Made by a program: the position numbers and the translations under genes | Part shown: in pieces, positions 50,034-61,412 of the stretch | How the letters are laid out: each line of letters begins with the position of its first letter | How positions within the stretch are numbered: position 1 is the stretch's first letter | From: Mansonella perstans | Taxonomy: Eukaryota > Nematoda > Chromadorea > Rhabditida > Onchocercidae | DNA length: 64,000 nucleotides | Direction: 5' to 3' | Assembly: GCA_037074765.1 (NCBI GenBank) | Contig: JBAMDO010000097.1 | Span: 124,001-188,000 of the forward strand | Notes under the pieces: generated by a model | Told to the model about the DNA's origin: nothing | Database searches by the model: none | Seen by the model: the letters and a program-made list of their open reading frames with translations, nothing else

Positions 50034-51800
50034 ATATGCTTTGACTATAACTCAATGCTTTATGCTTAAACATACAATTATTCAATTGTGATTTTTTTCA
50101 ATGTTATGAAATTTGTGATTTTTTACATTAATTTAAATTACATCAAAATTATTATCGCCATATGAAAGGTGCATTTTCATAGAATAATGGTCTTTTATTT
50201 TAAAAGAACGAAATTAACCTAGAATTATCGGAGGTGAACTCTGAACACTCCCAATAATGTGATTGTTTCAAGGAAGTAAAAGAGTAGTGATGGCGATGTA
50301 AATAGTGGAAATCACATGTTTCTCATCGTTATGGAACATTTCTGAAATCGATACATTAATTAATAAATGGAAAAAATTGGAATTTACATGCAAAGATAAA
50401 TTTTAATTAAAGATTGATGGAAATTCGAACTGTCACTTTTCAAAATTGAGGGAAAAAGATTGGTAATTTTAATTTAAAAAACAACATTTCGCTGATTTCA
50501 GCTTATAAAACGGCTAAAGAAATTTATTGGATGCAAGGCAAACATACAATGAATTTTTAACAAAGTTGTCTCTCTTTGATGCTGTGGAACAATAACATTT
50601 ACTTTATACAAATACAAAAAAAATTTTTTTGGCTATGAATTCTAAATTTACCACAACACTAGCATTATTCCGTATATTTTTAAATAAATTGTTATTTTCT
50701 TATATTTAAATTTAAGATTTTTAATTTTATTAGAAAATTATGCAATGTTGAACATTTAAAGTCTCATTTTATTAAATCAAAAAATGGCAATTTTGATGCC
50801 TAGATTTCCTAGACCTAAATCATCACTTATTAAATATATGTTCATATTTAAATTCACAATCTATCCACTCGAAATAATTGTATCATAAAATTATTTGGTC
50901 TCAGCCAAATCATTAGCCAAGGTCTTCAAGTTACGATTATGAATGATAAGATATTCATTTGTAAGTTTTTCTTAACAAAAAAATTAAATTAAACTTTTAT
51001 GTGTATCGTTCTTTGTGTGTAACTTTGCTGAATGCAACTATTGGAGGCAGTTGCTGAAATTCGTAAAGATCTTGTATATCGGCTTTTTTATATTTAAGTC
51101 CCTTTTTATCCGACAGTCAAAAAACCTCTCATACATCCCCTATATAAACAATAAGAAACTGGCAGTCAAAATCATTCATTACAACAAGCTCAGTTCTATT
51201 GTACTATATTCTGTTTACTCTAATCCTAACTATCTGTACTTGATGTTGAAATAAATCGTCACTAATAATGCCTTATTAATCTTATGTTTCTAATAAAAAA
51301 ACCATTTTATCGCCTAAAACCTACAATGAAATAAACTTTCACGCCAAATGGAATAGAAAGAAAAGCATCAATAATAATAGAAGGACCTTAGTTTAATTCT
51401 AAATATCTATATTTTTAATTTATATTTAGCTTATCATAGAGACGTAAATGAACTTGAAACAAATTTTGCAATGAATGAAAAAAAAAAAAAAAAAAAATAA
51501 AAGTGAATGAAATAACAAGACAATTTCAATGTAAAGAAGTTTTTTTAGCTATTTTTTCAATTTAAAATAATTTTTGCTATTCTGCATCAAATTGCATGAA
51601 GAATAAAATCAATTTGATTAAGTTAAAAAAGTTTCAAGCTTTATTTTTTATCACTGACTGATAAAAATCACTTAAAATATCACTCTGAAATTTATTTATA
51701 GCAATAAAAATCAAGGACATTGTCTTGTAAGAAAAATCAACGACAGTAATTTTTAAAAGATAAATCGTTGGATGAAAAATTTTAAATCGTCCTAAATGTT
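50034..51800. other. Intergenic, with a second C-rich TATA motif
   Basis: No supported exon. At 51141-51147 TATATAA sits in ACATCCCCTATATAAACAAT, strikingly like the protease promoter motif at 46166. Only short open frames follow. A frame at 51015-51254 (+) spans the motif and is not convincing. A 21-A run lies at about 51479-51499. Confidence 0.45.
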
Positions 51801-52648
51801 TCACATCTTTAGCATTAATTTCTTATGGTGCTTCCTGGAAATTGTTTTGCATACTTTGTCGGTTATACCACATAATGAAATGATATTCACTGTTAAGTCA
51901 TCGTTCATTTCACTTTTGCTTATTTCTTCAGTTTGTGATCTCGCCTTTTTTGCTGTCTCTTTTGATGCAGGAGAAAAAAGCCTTAGATTGGTCGGGGAAA
52001 ACAAAGGTGTCGTTTTAGTGACAGTATCTGTATAAGCTAATCGTTACTGAATCGAAATTGATGGTGATAATTGAATTAATTACAAAAAATTTTTAAAAAT
52101 AGGATAGAAAGTTGAAGAGAGAAAAAACTTCTATTAGCTCTCTTCGTTATTGTTTTCTTGCTGAAATTGAATTATGCAGAAGTCTACGCCTGGAGAAATT
52201 ATTAATTCGAAATTTAGAAATTTATTAATAATTTGCTTTTTCTGTTTCTTGTTATTTAACACTATTTTTATAATTCTGTGCTATTTTATCATTTCTGCAG
52301 TCGTATGATTTCGTGCTACTTCTATGATTCCGTACTCTTTTTATTATTTCGTACAGTTTTGTGTGATGTTTTTCACAATTCCTTACTAATTTCGTGATTC
52401 CGTACAACTGCTATAATTTTTTTTTTTATTAATTTATCTATTATATCTTTTGAGTCTATTGCGGCATCAAATTTCGACAACTTTTTGCCAGTTTCATATC
52501 TGATACCAACTGAAGGTTTGACATCATTAGATGTGGACTTTGAGTTAAATTGAGATTTTGTAACAATTGCACGCTCATTGTCAAGCATGGAATCGATTCC
52601 AGCAATTAGTAATTTGTCAACAATTATAGTAGATTTGAGTGTATCATC
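51801..52648 (-). CDS. Unrecognised protein with two possible last exons
   Basis: Minus strand. The main exon runs from about 52648 to 52387, encoding KSTIIVDKLLIAGIDSMLDN and on (first ATG at 52588), then Lys/Ser-rich sequence (KPSVGIRYETGKKLSKFDAA) and IIDKLIKKKIIAVV. Its donor (GTAAGG) leaves one spare base. Two downstream exons accept that phase: 52189-52134 (acceptor TTTCTCCAG, ending QFQQENNNEES then stop) and 52027-51801 (acceptor CTTATACAG, 75 codons rich in Lys, Ser and Thr, ending KKLMLKM). Either gives a complete 3' end. A 5' exon is probable because the frame stays open upstream of the ATG to an AAAG acceptor-like site. No family, signal peptide or membrane segment is recognised; length is about 105 or 160 residues. 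Confidence 0.5.
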
Positions 52649-55600
52649 CTTTATTAAAAATTATAAATATTTAATGCGTAATTTAAATTTGTTGATGTTG
52701 TTACGATATTCACTGTTTATAATTTTCAACTGATTAAGCAGTATTTATCAAACTATTCAATTAATTATTGCATATAATCAGTCAGTTTGCAAAATATTGA
52801 AGTATCAAAGACTTACAGTTTTTGTTCATAGAAATAAAATTTTTTTTTAAGATTCTTTTTACGTGGTTTTATTGTTTACCTTTGGTCTACTGCATAAGCA
52901 AATGGTATAAAAAACTACTGTCATTGAAAAGAAAATAATTTTAAAAAACAGCAGAGAAATCCCGCGTAATATCGAAATAGTAAATACCGCATTTAATTAT
53001 AATGAAATAGTGATATCGATTGATATCAATATCTATTAGCAAGAATATTACGCAAGAAAACATTAATGATTAACAAGAAATCAGCAAAGGAAACAGAATT
53101 CCAACCGAAAAAACTTATTATTCATTAAACGGCATCAACTATAAATATAAATAATTTATATGCTAAATCAAGCAATATTTATACAATTTCGTTCCCAAAC
53201 TTACTTTTCATTATGTTATTCAAAATATGCAAATTTTTGATCAAAATTTCGAACTGACTAATCTGCCGCAACTAATGAAATGCATAGTGCAAAATAGATC
53301 AAATTTTTGTTCCAATTCAATGATAACGAAAATTATTGTTGCCTAAGTCAAGCAACTCTTTCAGTCTAAATTTTGCAAAAGAAATGAAAGAAAAAATTGA
53401 GACGTAAAATGACGAATCATTTGCAAACTGGTGCAATTAGTTTTACTTTTATTCCATGAAATTATAACTATCAGTTTGTGATATTTTGCTTTGCAAATTG
53501 ATTAGAAAACTCAATTTCAAGTAGTGTGAAAGTTTTTAAATAATTTATAGCAAATTTTTGATATGGAAATTCTCATAGTACAATTCTTAAATGAAAAAGT
53601 GCAAAAATGATAAAAACTTTTTGTAAAGCAAATCTTGCCTTTGAATGACTGCTGACTAATAATTCCAGTATCTTTCAAATTTTAAACTAAATAAAAGATT
53701 CTTTTAATTTTTTTATATATTTTTACACGTTAGACTGCATGCCATCATTCGGAATAAAAACAATACTGGTTTTAAATTATTGAACGAATGGCAAATTTTT
53801 CCTAGCAAAATACCATTGTATTTATCATTTAGGGAAAAAATATATAGAAAATGCTTATTTACAAAAAGAGAAGAGAAAAGAGGGCTACAAAAAAAAGGGT
53901 AATAAAGAGGGCAATAGAGAAAATGAATATGAACCAATTTGAAAATTAGAGAGAAACTGAAATTATTCAATTCAATTCAACTTAGCCTAAATTGTTGTAT
54001 TGATCTTTTTTGTAGTGTTCCTTCGTTTTGCTTTCCTTCATTTCATTTGGAATATATTGCGATTTAATTTGTAACTAAAAGCAAAAAAAGAAATTAGCGA
54101 AAGAAATATAATTTAGTTAATTTTGCACAGGAAAAAAATGAGAAATGAGCGATTACGAGCAGATAAATTGATACCTAGAAAATATTGGATAGGAAAAGAC
54201 AAAAACTCAGTTAATATTTTTGAAAATTTATAGATTTCAGTGTATTTTATGATTTATTTCAATTTTTTTGTTTCTATCGGAGATATATTGAAAATCACAG
54301 CATAATCTGACAGTGAAATTGAAAACAGATAGCTGTTCAAAATGATAATTATTATAAATTATTGTTGTAAAATTCATTTGAATAAAAGGAATTAACGAAA
54401 ATTTTGAGGTAGTGGTAAATTATTGTAATGTTTTTTGAAAATTTTAGTAGATCATCTCATTTCTGGTTTTTTTCCTTTGATTTTCAATTTACAGATAAAC
54501 GAAAATTTTGCAAATTTTGAAATATTTTAAAACTGATAATTATTATGTAATGTTTGGAAATGAATTGAGACTTGAACTTGTCAAAAGTTCAATTTAAAAT
54601 GAAAAAAAACATGTAATGAGGTAATAACTTTTGTGGGACAATAAATTCATGTGACAGAGATAAATGTTGCACACAGCAATGTAGGATTTTTTTTTCTTTT
54701 AATACCGCTAAATTGAAAGAAACTTTTAAAAATCTTTCAAGAATTTATGGCACATTCCATTAAATTTTAGAAAAATTAGAAAGTGTAACTTCGTATCTTT
54801 CGTGATATAATTAACTATTGGCTAATCGAGCATTTAACTTGAAAAGTATAATATTTGATTTGATTTATGCCATATATCTTTGCTAAACATGTGTAAAAAT
54901 ATCTAATGGTAATTAAATTCACGATTATGGGACTGCTTTTTAAAAATATTTTGGGAATCTGATTACTTTTATTATTTCAAAAATTCTGACTGAATTCTAA
55001 ATAAAACGTTTATGGATAAATTTGTTGACTTATTATTATATTTCTTAGAACTATGCAGGGAATAATAAATAATGATATACGCATATTTTGGAAAAGGAAA
55101 AGGAGAAATTTTTAAGCAAAAATTACTGATGTTCATGTTAGCTTGTTACAGTGCGATTTATAGTCAATGGACTAATGATGGAAAGAAAGAGGTCGAAAGT
55201 GGATTAATAATTGCTGAATTTTGCAAAACATGACCTAGTTTTAAATAACCGATTTGCACATAAAAGAAAGGAATGAGATAGAAATGATGGAATATTAGAA
55301 AATCCCCGAATCAAATCTACTTATATTGTTGTTCGAATCAAATCTACTTATATTGTTATTCGTTATTGCACATGTTTAGGTTATTTGTTACAAATATAGA
55401 GAAATTTAAATATAAACTGTGTATTATATTTTAAAATGTTGAAAGATTTTTCTTTTTTTTGTTGTACTTGCATCTAAAAGTTATTGAAATAATTAGTGAA
55501 AATGTCGCAAAACATGAAGTAATAGGTGCCACGTAATTTTCAATTCAATTCAAGTAGTGTTTTCGCAAGATATCTACTAAGCAAAATGAAATAAACTCAA

Positions 55601-56317
55601 ATGCCATCAAGTTTTTTTAACAACTTTCTCACAATTTGGTCTTTTTGTGTCGTTAAGATGTTTCCTTAGATTTCACGTAATCGAAAGGCTACTTATTTGA
55701 TAACCTTGCGATTTAGAATGCTTCATGTCTTCTATTTATGTCTTTAATAAGATTGCATCGCTTATTACATGATCTAATATGATGCCACGTATCATTAATA
55801 CTTATGTTATTTGAAGTATTTGTTCGTTTAATACTTACGTAATCTGTCATATTTCCCGAATAATTAAGTGCATGACTAATGATTACACTTTTCTTAGTAT
55901 ATGACCTGAAATGTTTTATTATATTAATTAGCTTACAATAAAATCAAAACAAAATAGTATTAGAATTTTATAATTGAAATCAAATGATCGAAAAAAAATG
56001 GAATAATTTAATAATAAAAAGTTATTTCATACAGGTAACAAATATTTATATAACATAATTACTTTAAGAAGTTACACATTGTCTCTGAAAAATCAGTCAA
56101 CTCGTTAAATATTGTACTTTTGTATCTATTTTTTTTCAAGCGTCAAAATTTCCTTGCACTCGCAAAAGAAGAGAATGCGAAGATCAGATAACAATATCAA
56201 TGCACTGATAAGAGCGTTTTAGACGGGTTGTAACATATTTCATTCAAAATAATCATTTTTAATAAGAATTTTCAATCAATTAATTCAGTTTGAATTTACT
56301 TTCTTCAATTCATTTAG
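52649..56317. other. Intergenic, no supported gene
   Basis: AT-rich sequence. A 27-bp direct duplication (CGAATCAAATCTACTTATAT) lies at about 55307-55360. The open frame at 53713-53970 (-) is Phe/Leu-rich low-complexity and was not accepted. Any 5' exon of the minus-strand gene at 51801-52648 should lie here but was not identified. Confidence 0.5.
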
Positions 56318-56786
56318 GTCGCACTGAACCAATTCAAACTTCATTGCTTGATAGATTTGAATATGCTTATTGTGTTGCACTATCGTGCTTGTTTAACCAT
56401 CTTCCAAACATGGGTTTAATCTCATCAATTATAATTATATTTTATTAATTAGCCAATAAAATACACATTAGCAGAATTTTTCCTATTTTAGACATTATTC
56501 TATGAAAGTTGATACCATGATACTTTGACATATACTATTTCGATCAAATCAATTATCTTGCAGAAATTTGCATAAAAATGTTTCATTTTAAAATGTTACG
56601 AAGAAATACTACATTTAGCAAAAAATTTTGCTTAAAATATTTAATTTGATTTTAGGAAATGAAGAAAATTTGTTGACAGTCAGCATTTATTGCTTCGAAA
56701 TTATGGTTATAATTCGTCCAATTGAACAATCTCCATCAGATGAGTTTTTTCAGGTTTCATCAAAAGCACAAGGAAAAAAGCAATGT
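56318..56786 (+). CDS. Orphan coding-like exons upstream of the PGAP2-like gene
   Basis: 56318-56413 (acceptor CATTTAG, donor GTTTAA) reads RTEPIQTSLLDRFEYAYCVA then LSCLFNHLPNMG. It joins in phase to 56656-56753 (acceptor ATTTTAG), reading NEENLLTVSIYCFEIMVIIR then PIEQSPSDEFFQ. If the second exon runs on to 56786 it can be spliced in frame to 56950 and so to the PGAP2-like protein, but that donor (TGTAAC) is weak and the extra N-terminus matches nothing I know in that family. These may be a separate small gene, alternative 5' exons, or a gene relic. Confidence 0.4.
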
Positions 56787-56988
56787 AACAATTTTATTTA
56801 CTTATAATCACCATGTAAATTGAATTTTGCTCAAACTACCAATATGAAATTGAATTTGCCAATTAGAATTTTACAAATGAAAATTAGAAGCAGTAAAAAA
56901 TTTTCAAGAAAAGTTTTTTAAATCAATTTTTTGGCAAGTTGTTTAAAAATAATAATATTCAGATGACAAAGATAAACAGAAAAAAATC

Positions 56989-58974
56989 ATGGAAGATAAC
57001 AATGATGACCTAGCATATTTGCATTGTCGTCTTCTGGTACCATCTTCAATTTTCGCAGTAATTAGCTTGGCGGCTATTTTAATTGGATCGATTCTAGGTC
57101 ATTTTTATGACATTAAACGAAGAGAAGATGGTAGCGTCCCATCTTGGCTATTTGCATCAGGCTGGTACGCAAAATATTGCATGGTTAGTTATTAAATTGA
57201 ATAGAAATTGAAAATAAATTCATTAAATAGGTTAATATTTTATGTAACAATAATATTAAAAAGAACAGAAAATATTTTAAATAATACTAAGAAGAACGAA
57301 AAATATTTCAGTCACAAATAATATTTCGAAGAGATGCAGTGAAAAAAAAAAACGAAAAAATATGATGAATTATAAGGAAAGTCATTACAGAATTTAACAT
57401 CAACTATGATACCCGATTCGTATCTACCATCGATACTTCGATTAGTTGAACTTTCCGTACAAGCAAATGTATCATTCCGTATAGCAGCTTGTATTCCAAC
57501 TTCACTTCGATTATTTCAAAGTTGTTTAAATGCTATTGTTAATACGCGATTTTGTCCTCATACTAAGCAATGGTTATGGTATCGTTGGTGTAATGTTGCT
57601 GTTCCCATTTTACTTTCGCTTGAAATTTTCTTCTGTACACTTTTCTCTATTAATACCATTCGTCAAGATTATCAAAGTAATTCTTATTCCTTATGGAAAA
57701 AACGTAGCGAGAAAAAAAGAAGCAAAGTGCGTAATCAGTTGAACGGCATACCAATATTTTCGGAAAATTTTTGATTTAATTTTCTTTTGAAAAAAAACAA
57801 AAAAATTAAATTTCATGCTTGAAAAGGTAGAATTATTATTTTTCGCATCTTGGAAACAGTACTTCAGATATATTTCTATTTTTAAAATATTTTAAAAGTT
57901 TTTTAAATTACAGTTTTATACAAGATATCATTCAATCTATTTGTGATTAGCGCTTTGTCGCATATGATTGCATGTACTGCAGTAACAATCTGTCGTAGAT
58001 TTGGAAAAGTTCAGGTAATGTTTTTTTTTTTTTGGTTAACACAATAAATGTAATTTTAAATTAAACAACTTCTATAGAATTTCCAATTTTTTATCGAATT
58101 CTGTTGAAAATTTTAACTTATTTATACATTATTCTTGTACATTGAATTTTTCCATTTTTGAAACAAATCCAATTTTGTTTTCAAACATTAGCAACTATTT
58201 TTTATATATTTGAAACGCAGAATCATAATTCTTTAGTAGTCACAAAGTTTGTTCGAGAGAAATGCGTGATATTTCTCTCTTTCTATTTCAATCTAATTTT
58301 TTTCATTATCCAATTTTGGCGCAGATAATTTCAGACGATCGATCAGGTATGTATGATAATCAAATTATTATGTTTGATTGCATTTGGTATGATAACTCCA
58401 GAAGTGGTCATTTTTCATAACAAATTTATCGATTCGCCAACATGTCATTATTATGGTTTGATTACATTCGTTTAATTAATAGCTAATTTACTGAGTGATC
58501 AAATAAATGATAAAGCACTAATTTTATCATTCAAAATGATAAGCGATGAATTAAAGCAGCATATTTAATTCAAACTTCTGAAACACTTATCAGTGAGTGT
58601 AGTCATCGAAACAAAATGAATTTTCAATTTTGTTACCGTTATGTGAACTGTGGACTTAGTATGCATCTCATTAAGAAACGAAATGAATGTCAAGCCGAAA
58701 TGTCATCAGTAAAGAAATAATATCATTTGAAACTATTTTTAACTTGCTTTGATCTCGTTTCAGTTTTCACTTTTAGATTTCAAACTTGAAAAATTGAGAA
58801 ATTGCAAGCTATTAAAGTAAGTGATGAATCATTTTCCCACTCATTTTCATTGATTAATTTTCAGTGCCGCCTTATCACGCTGTATGCGAATACATATTTA
58901 TTATTTCTAATGCTTCGTTTCATCTAACATTGATCATCGATACACGCAATTTGAGGTTTTCAGATCTTATTTGA
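56989..58974 (+). CDS. FRAG1/PGAP2-family multi-pass membrane protein
   Basis: Exons 56989-57183, 57391-57676, 57914-58014, 58325-58346 and 58865-58974 (TGA) keep phase and give 237 residues, close to the ~250 of PGAP2. PGAP2 acts in the Golgi in lipid remodelling of GPI-anchored proteins. The pattern matches the family: RLLVPSSIFAVISLAAILIG forms helix 1 near the N-terminus; a luminal stretch ends in DSYLPSILRLVELSVQANVS (where PGAP2 has NYLPSVSSAIG); then helices SFRIAACIPTSLRLF, VAVPILLSLEIFFCTLFS and FNLFVISALSHMIACTAV; finally AVCEYIFIISNASFHLTLII, corresponding to the conserved EY...N.AFH.T helix. The ATG at 56989 gives a normal family N-terminus. Reading through the intron after 57676 instead gives a basic tail (WKKRSEKKRSKVRNQ) and an early stop. 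Whether it is PGAP2 itself or a related nematode FRAG1 protein cannot be settled by eye. Confidence 0.85.
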
Positions 58975-59672
58975 ACACCAAATCATAGTTTTATAATTTG
59001 TTTTTTTCAAGATTTCAGCATAGAATAATTAATATTATTTTGTTTTAAAAATCAGCAGGGAAAACATTTCTCATTTCATATCTCTCATTTTTTAAGATTT
59101 AGGTTCCTTATTTACCCACGTACGTGTTCCGGTGAATGCGAACCGATGAATCCTGAAAATTTTCAGAAAGGGGGTAAATTCGAGCACTGCCGTTCACAAT
59201 ATCATATCAATAAGAAACAACTGAGGAGTCGTGATACTAAAATGAAGGAAAATATTTTTTGACTTTTTATTTCAATGAATGCCTGTGGAGATTTCATAAT
59301 TTAACACAGTTTTAACTTTCTTCCTTTATTTTTTTTTTCCTTGATGATTAACTTCTTGCACAAGGAAAAAAGAAATTCAGTGCTACGGAGAACTAATCTG
59401 TTCATTTGCCTTATTTGTTCAATTAATTCAATTTACGAAGCAAAATTATTATTTTTTGTACTGCTTAGTTTATGTCGAGAATTTTGAACAGTTAAATTTT
59501 CCTTAACCCTTTATTCAAAACCACTACAATCAGCTTCAATTAATTTTTTCAGATCGAAAATTCCGTTTTAGTGTAGCCTTCGAAAAACATTTTGATTTCA
59601 TAACAACTAGTAAATACTTGCTAATTATTATAAGTACTTAATAATCATCAATTATATTGTATAAAGGAAAAT
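58975..59672. other. Convergent intergenic region
   Basis: About 700 bp between the 3' ends of the plus-strand PGAP2-like gene and the minus-strand CAP gene. It is AT-rich with a short mixed stretch around 59110-59230 (CCCACGTACGTGTTCCGGTG) that has no open frame. Both genes' 3' UTRs should lie here. Confidence 0.5.
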
Positions 59673-61412
59673 TTAAAAAAAGCAAAACTTTTTCTTTTTA
59701 CATAATCCAGTCTTTTTCGAGCATTTCTTGGTATAACAATCATTGTTCTTCTTGCATGGTTCGCCAAGCTCATAAATCAACTCTCCAAGCTTATTACCAC
59801 TGAAACTTGATTTTTAAATGAAACTAAAAATGAAATTCATCTTTATTAAAGAGTGACAATTTAAAACAGAAGTTTTCAATAGTATTTTTGCTTCAACGAA
59901 AACACTAAAGCTTACAGGGGTGAATAGCGGCAAACAAAAAATAGTCCGTGGCCACCAATGCAGTGTGTAGCGATACCACAACCGATTCGATGTGTTTTAC
60001 TCCAAGCCATCTGGAATTTAAGCATTGCAAATAAAAGTTGCAGACAAAACATAATCGATACACTCTACCTTAGCTTTCTTATCAAAGTTGCATTTCCAGA
60101 ATTCTTGCAAGATTAAACAAATAGCTTAAGGAATTATTTTTCACTTCTCGCTTGATATGAATAAAGAAAAAAGCCGATAGAATTCATAGTGAGTTTGATT
60201 AATTAAATAAAGGATTGAGTTGCTGCAATTCCTCGAATCCTTCCTTTGAGAACTCAAAAAATTGTGCTTACAGCAGATAAGCATCTTGTATTCACTTATT
60301 TGGAGCACATAAGGGATATAAGTAGGAGAGATAAGTCGGTGAAGCATTCAGTATCTCTAAGTTTGCGATGGATATATTAGTATTACTTACATAAGATCGT
60401 GCTGCAAAAATATCATTTGGTTTGCTTACTGCGAAATACAAAGCTGTTGCTGAATGCCTTTGAAAATTCATCAATTTGATCATTTGAACAAGCGATAATT
60501 TTTTTATTTAAAATTATCTTAGAATATATTGAAATTCAGTTATTCACATTTACATAAAATTTTCTTTACCTGTGTGAAATCCAAAGCTTGGTGGGAAATA
60601 TTTGAAGCAAATTTGTTCGAAGGATTATTCCGATAATACATTCGAAGTTCTGCCCACCAGTCTTTGCCAGCAACCATAGCAGCAGTTTTTTTAAATTCTA
60701 AAAGAGTGAGATTTCATTTATTTATTTTCTACTTATGTAGCTTCTAGTAATATTTACGGATTCAAACATTTCAGTTATCGGATTTTATACACGTTAAAGT
60801 TTCTGAACTTCAGTTGACATAAATATATGAAATTAATATACTTATAACGCTTTCTGATGACCAGTAAGCGTAAACATTTTCACCAGTTCCTTCTCTTTGA
60901 TCAATTGGTGAACGTCCAAAAACGCACTGATCTGCCCATCCTTGCGCGGAATATTCTAATTGGCAACTCCAAGTCTAAGCAATCGGTGAGTTAGTAATTA
61001 AAAAAAAATGATAGAGTAATCTTCTCAATACTTCAAAAAATTTTTTTAATATAATTTTATGATTAATTTTTTTTTAATTTTTACCATTTTCAACATGTTT
61101 TTGCTTCGTGGCATATGTTGACCGTCCTTATTTTTAAGCTTCCCATGAATCAGCTGTGAACGAAATTCATTATGCTGACGAACAATGTCTATGCGTTGTT
61201 CTGATGTTAGTTTACCATCTGGACAATAACCTGCTTCAGCTGCAATGTTCCAGATGAATTAGCATGGTTTGAAGTCAAAAATTTCCCAACGGAATAGCCT
61301 AACATCTGCATATTCAAATATTTGGAGTTTATGGCTGAAATTATTATATATAATGAAATTTTCATTTCAACATACCAATGATGATTGCTGAAAACACGAT
61401 GAAAAGCAACAT
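59673..61412 (-). CDS. Secreted CAP-domain (SCP/TAPS, venom-allergen-like) protein
   Basis: Minus strand, six exons in phase: 61412-61376, 61239-61085, 60974-60842, 60697-60570, 60010-59916 and 59799-59673 (TAA), 224 residues. The signal peptide MLLFIVFSAIIIGAEA is followed by a single CAP domain: IVRQHNEFRSQL, then TWSCQLEYSAQGWADQC, the GENVYAYW motif, AGKDWWAELRMYYRNNPSN, QALDFTQMAWSKTHRIGCGI, and a perfect CAP2 signature FFVCRYSPLGN. This is the ASP/VAL family of nematodes, secreted proteins often abundant at host invasion and proposed to bind lipids or alter host responses. In the CAP1 segment, where most members have GHFTQ, this protein has LDFTQ, so one of the four conserved cavity residues (His) is gone. 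A Cys/Lys-rich hinge-like tail (EPCKKNNDCYTKKCSKKTG) ends the protein, with a final KKKKFCFF. Confidence 0.96.

Noticed and set aside
53713..53970. 85-codon minus-strand frame
   Set aside because: Phe/Leu/Ser low-complexity composition typical of T-rich noncoding DNA here, and no compatible neighbouring exon.
57677..57774. Read-through C-terminus of the PGAP2-like protein
   Set aside because: Open, but it would drop the conserved last helices, which are recovered in phase by splicing to 57914.
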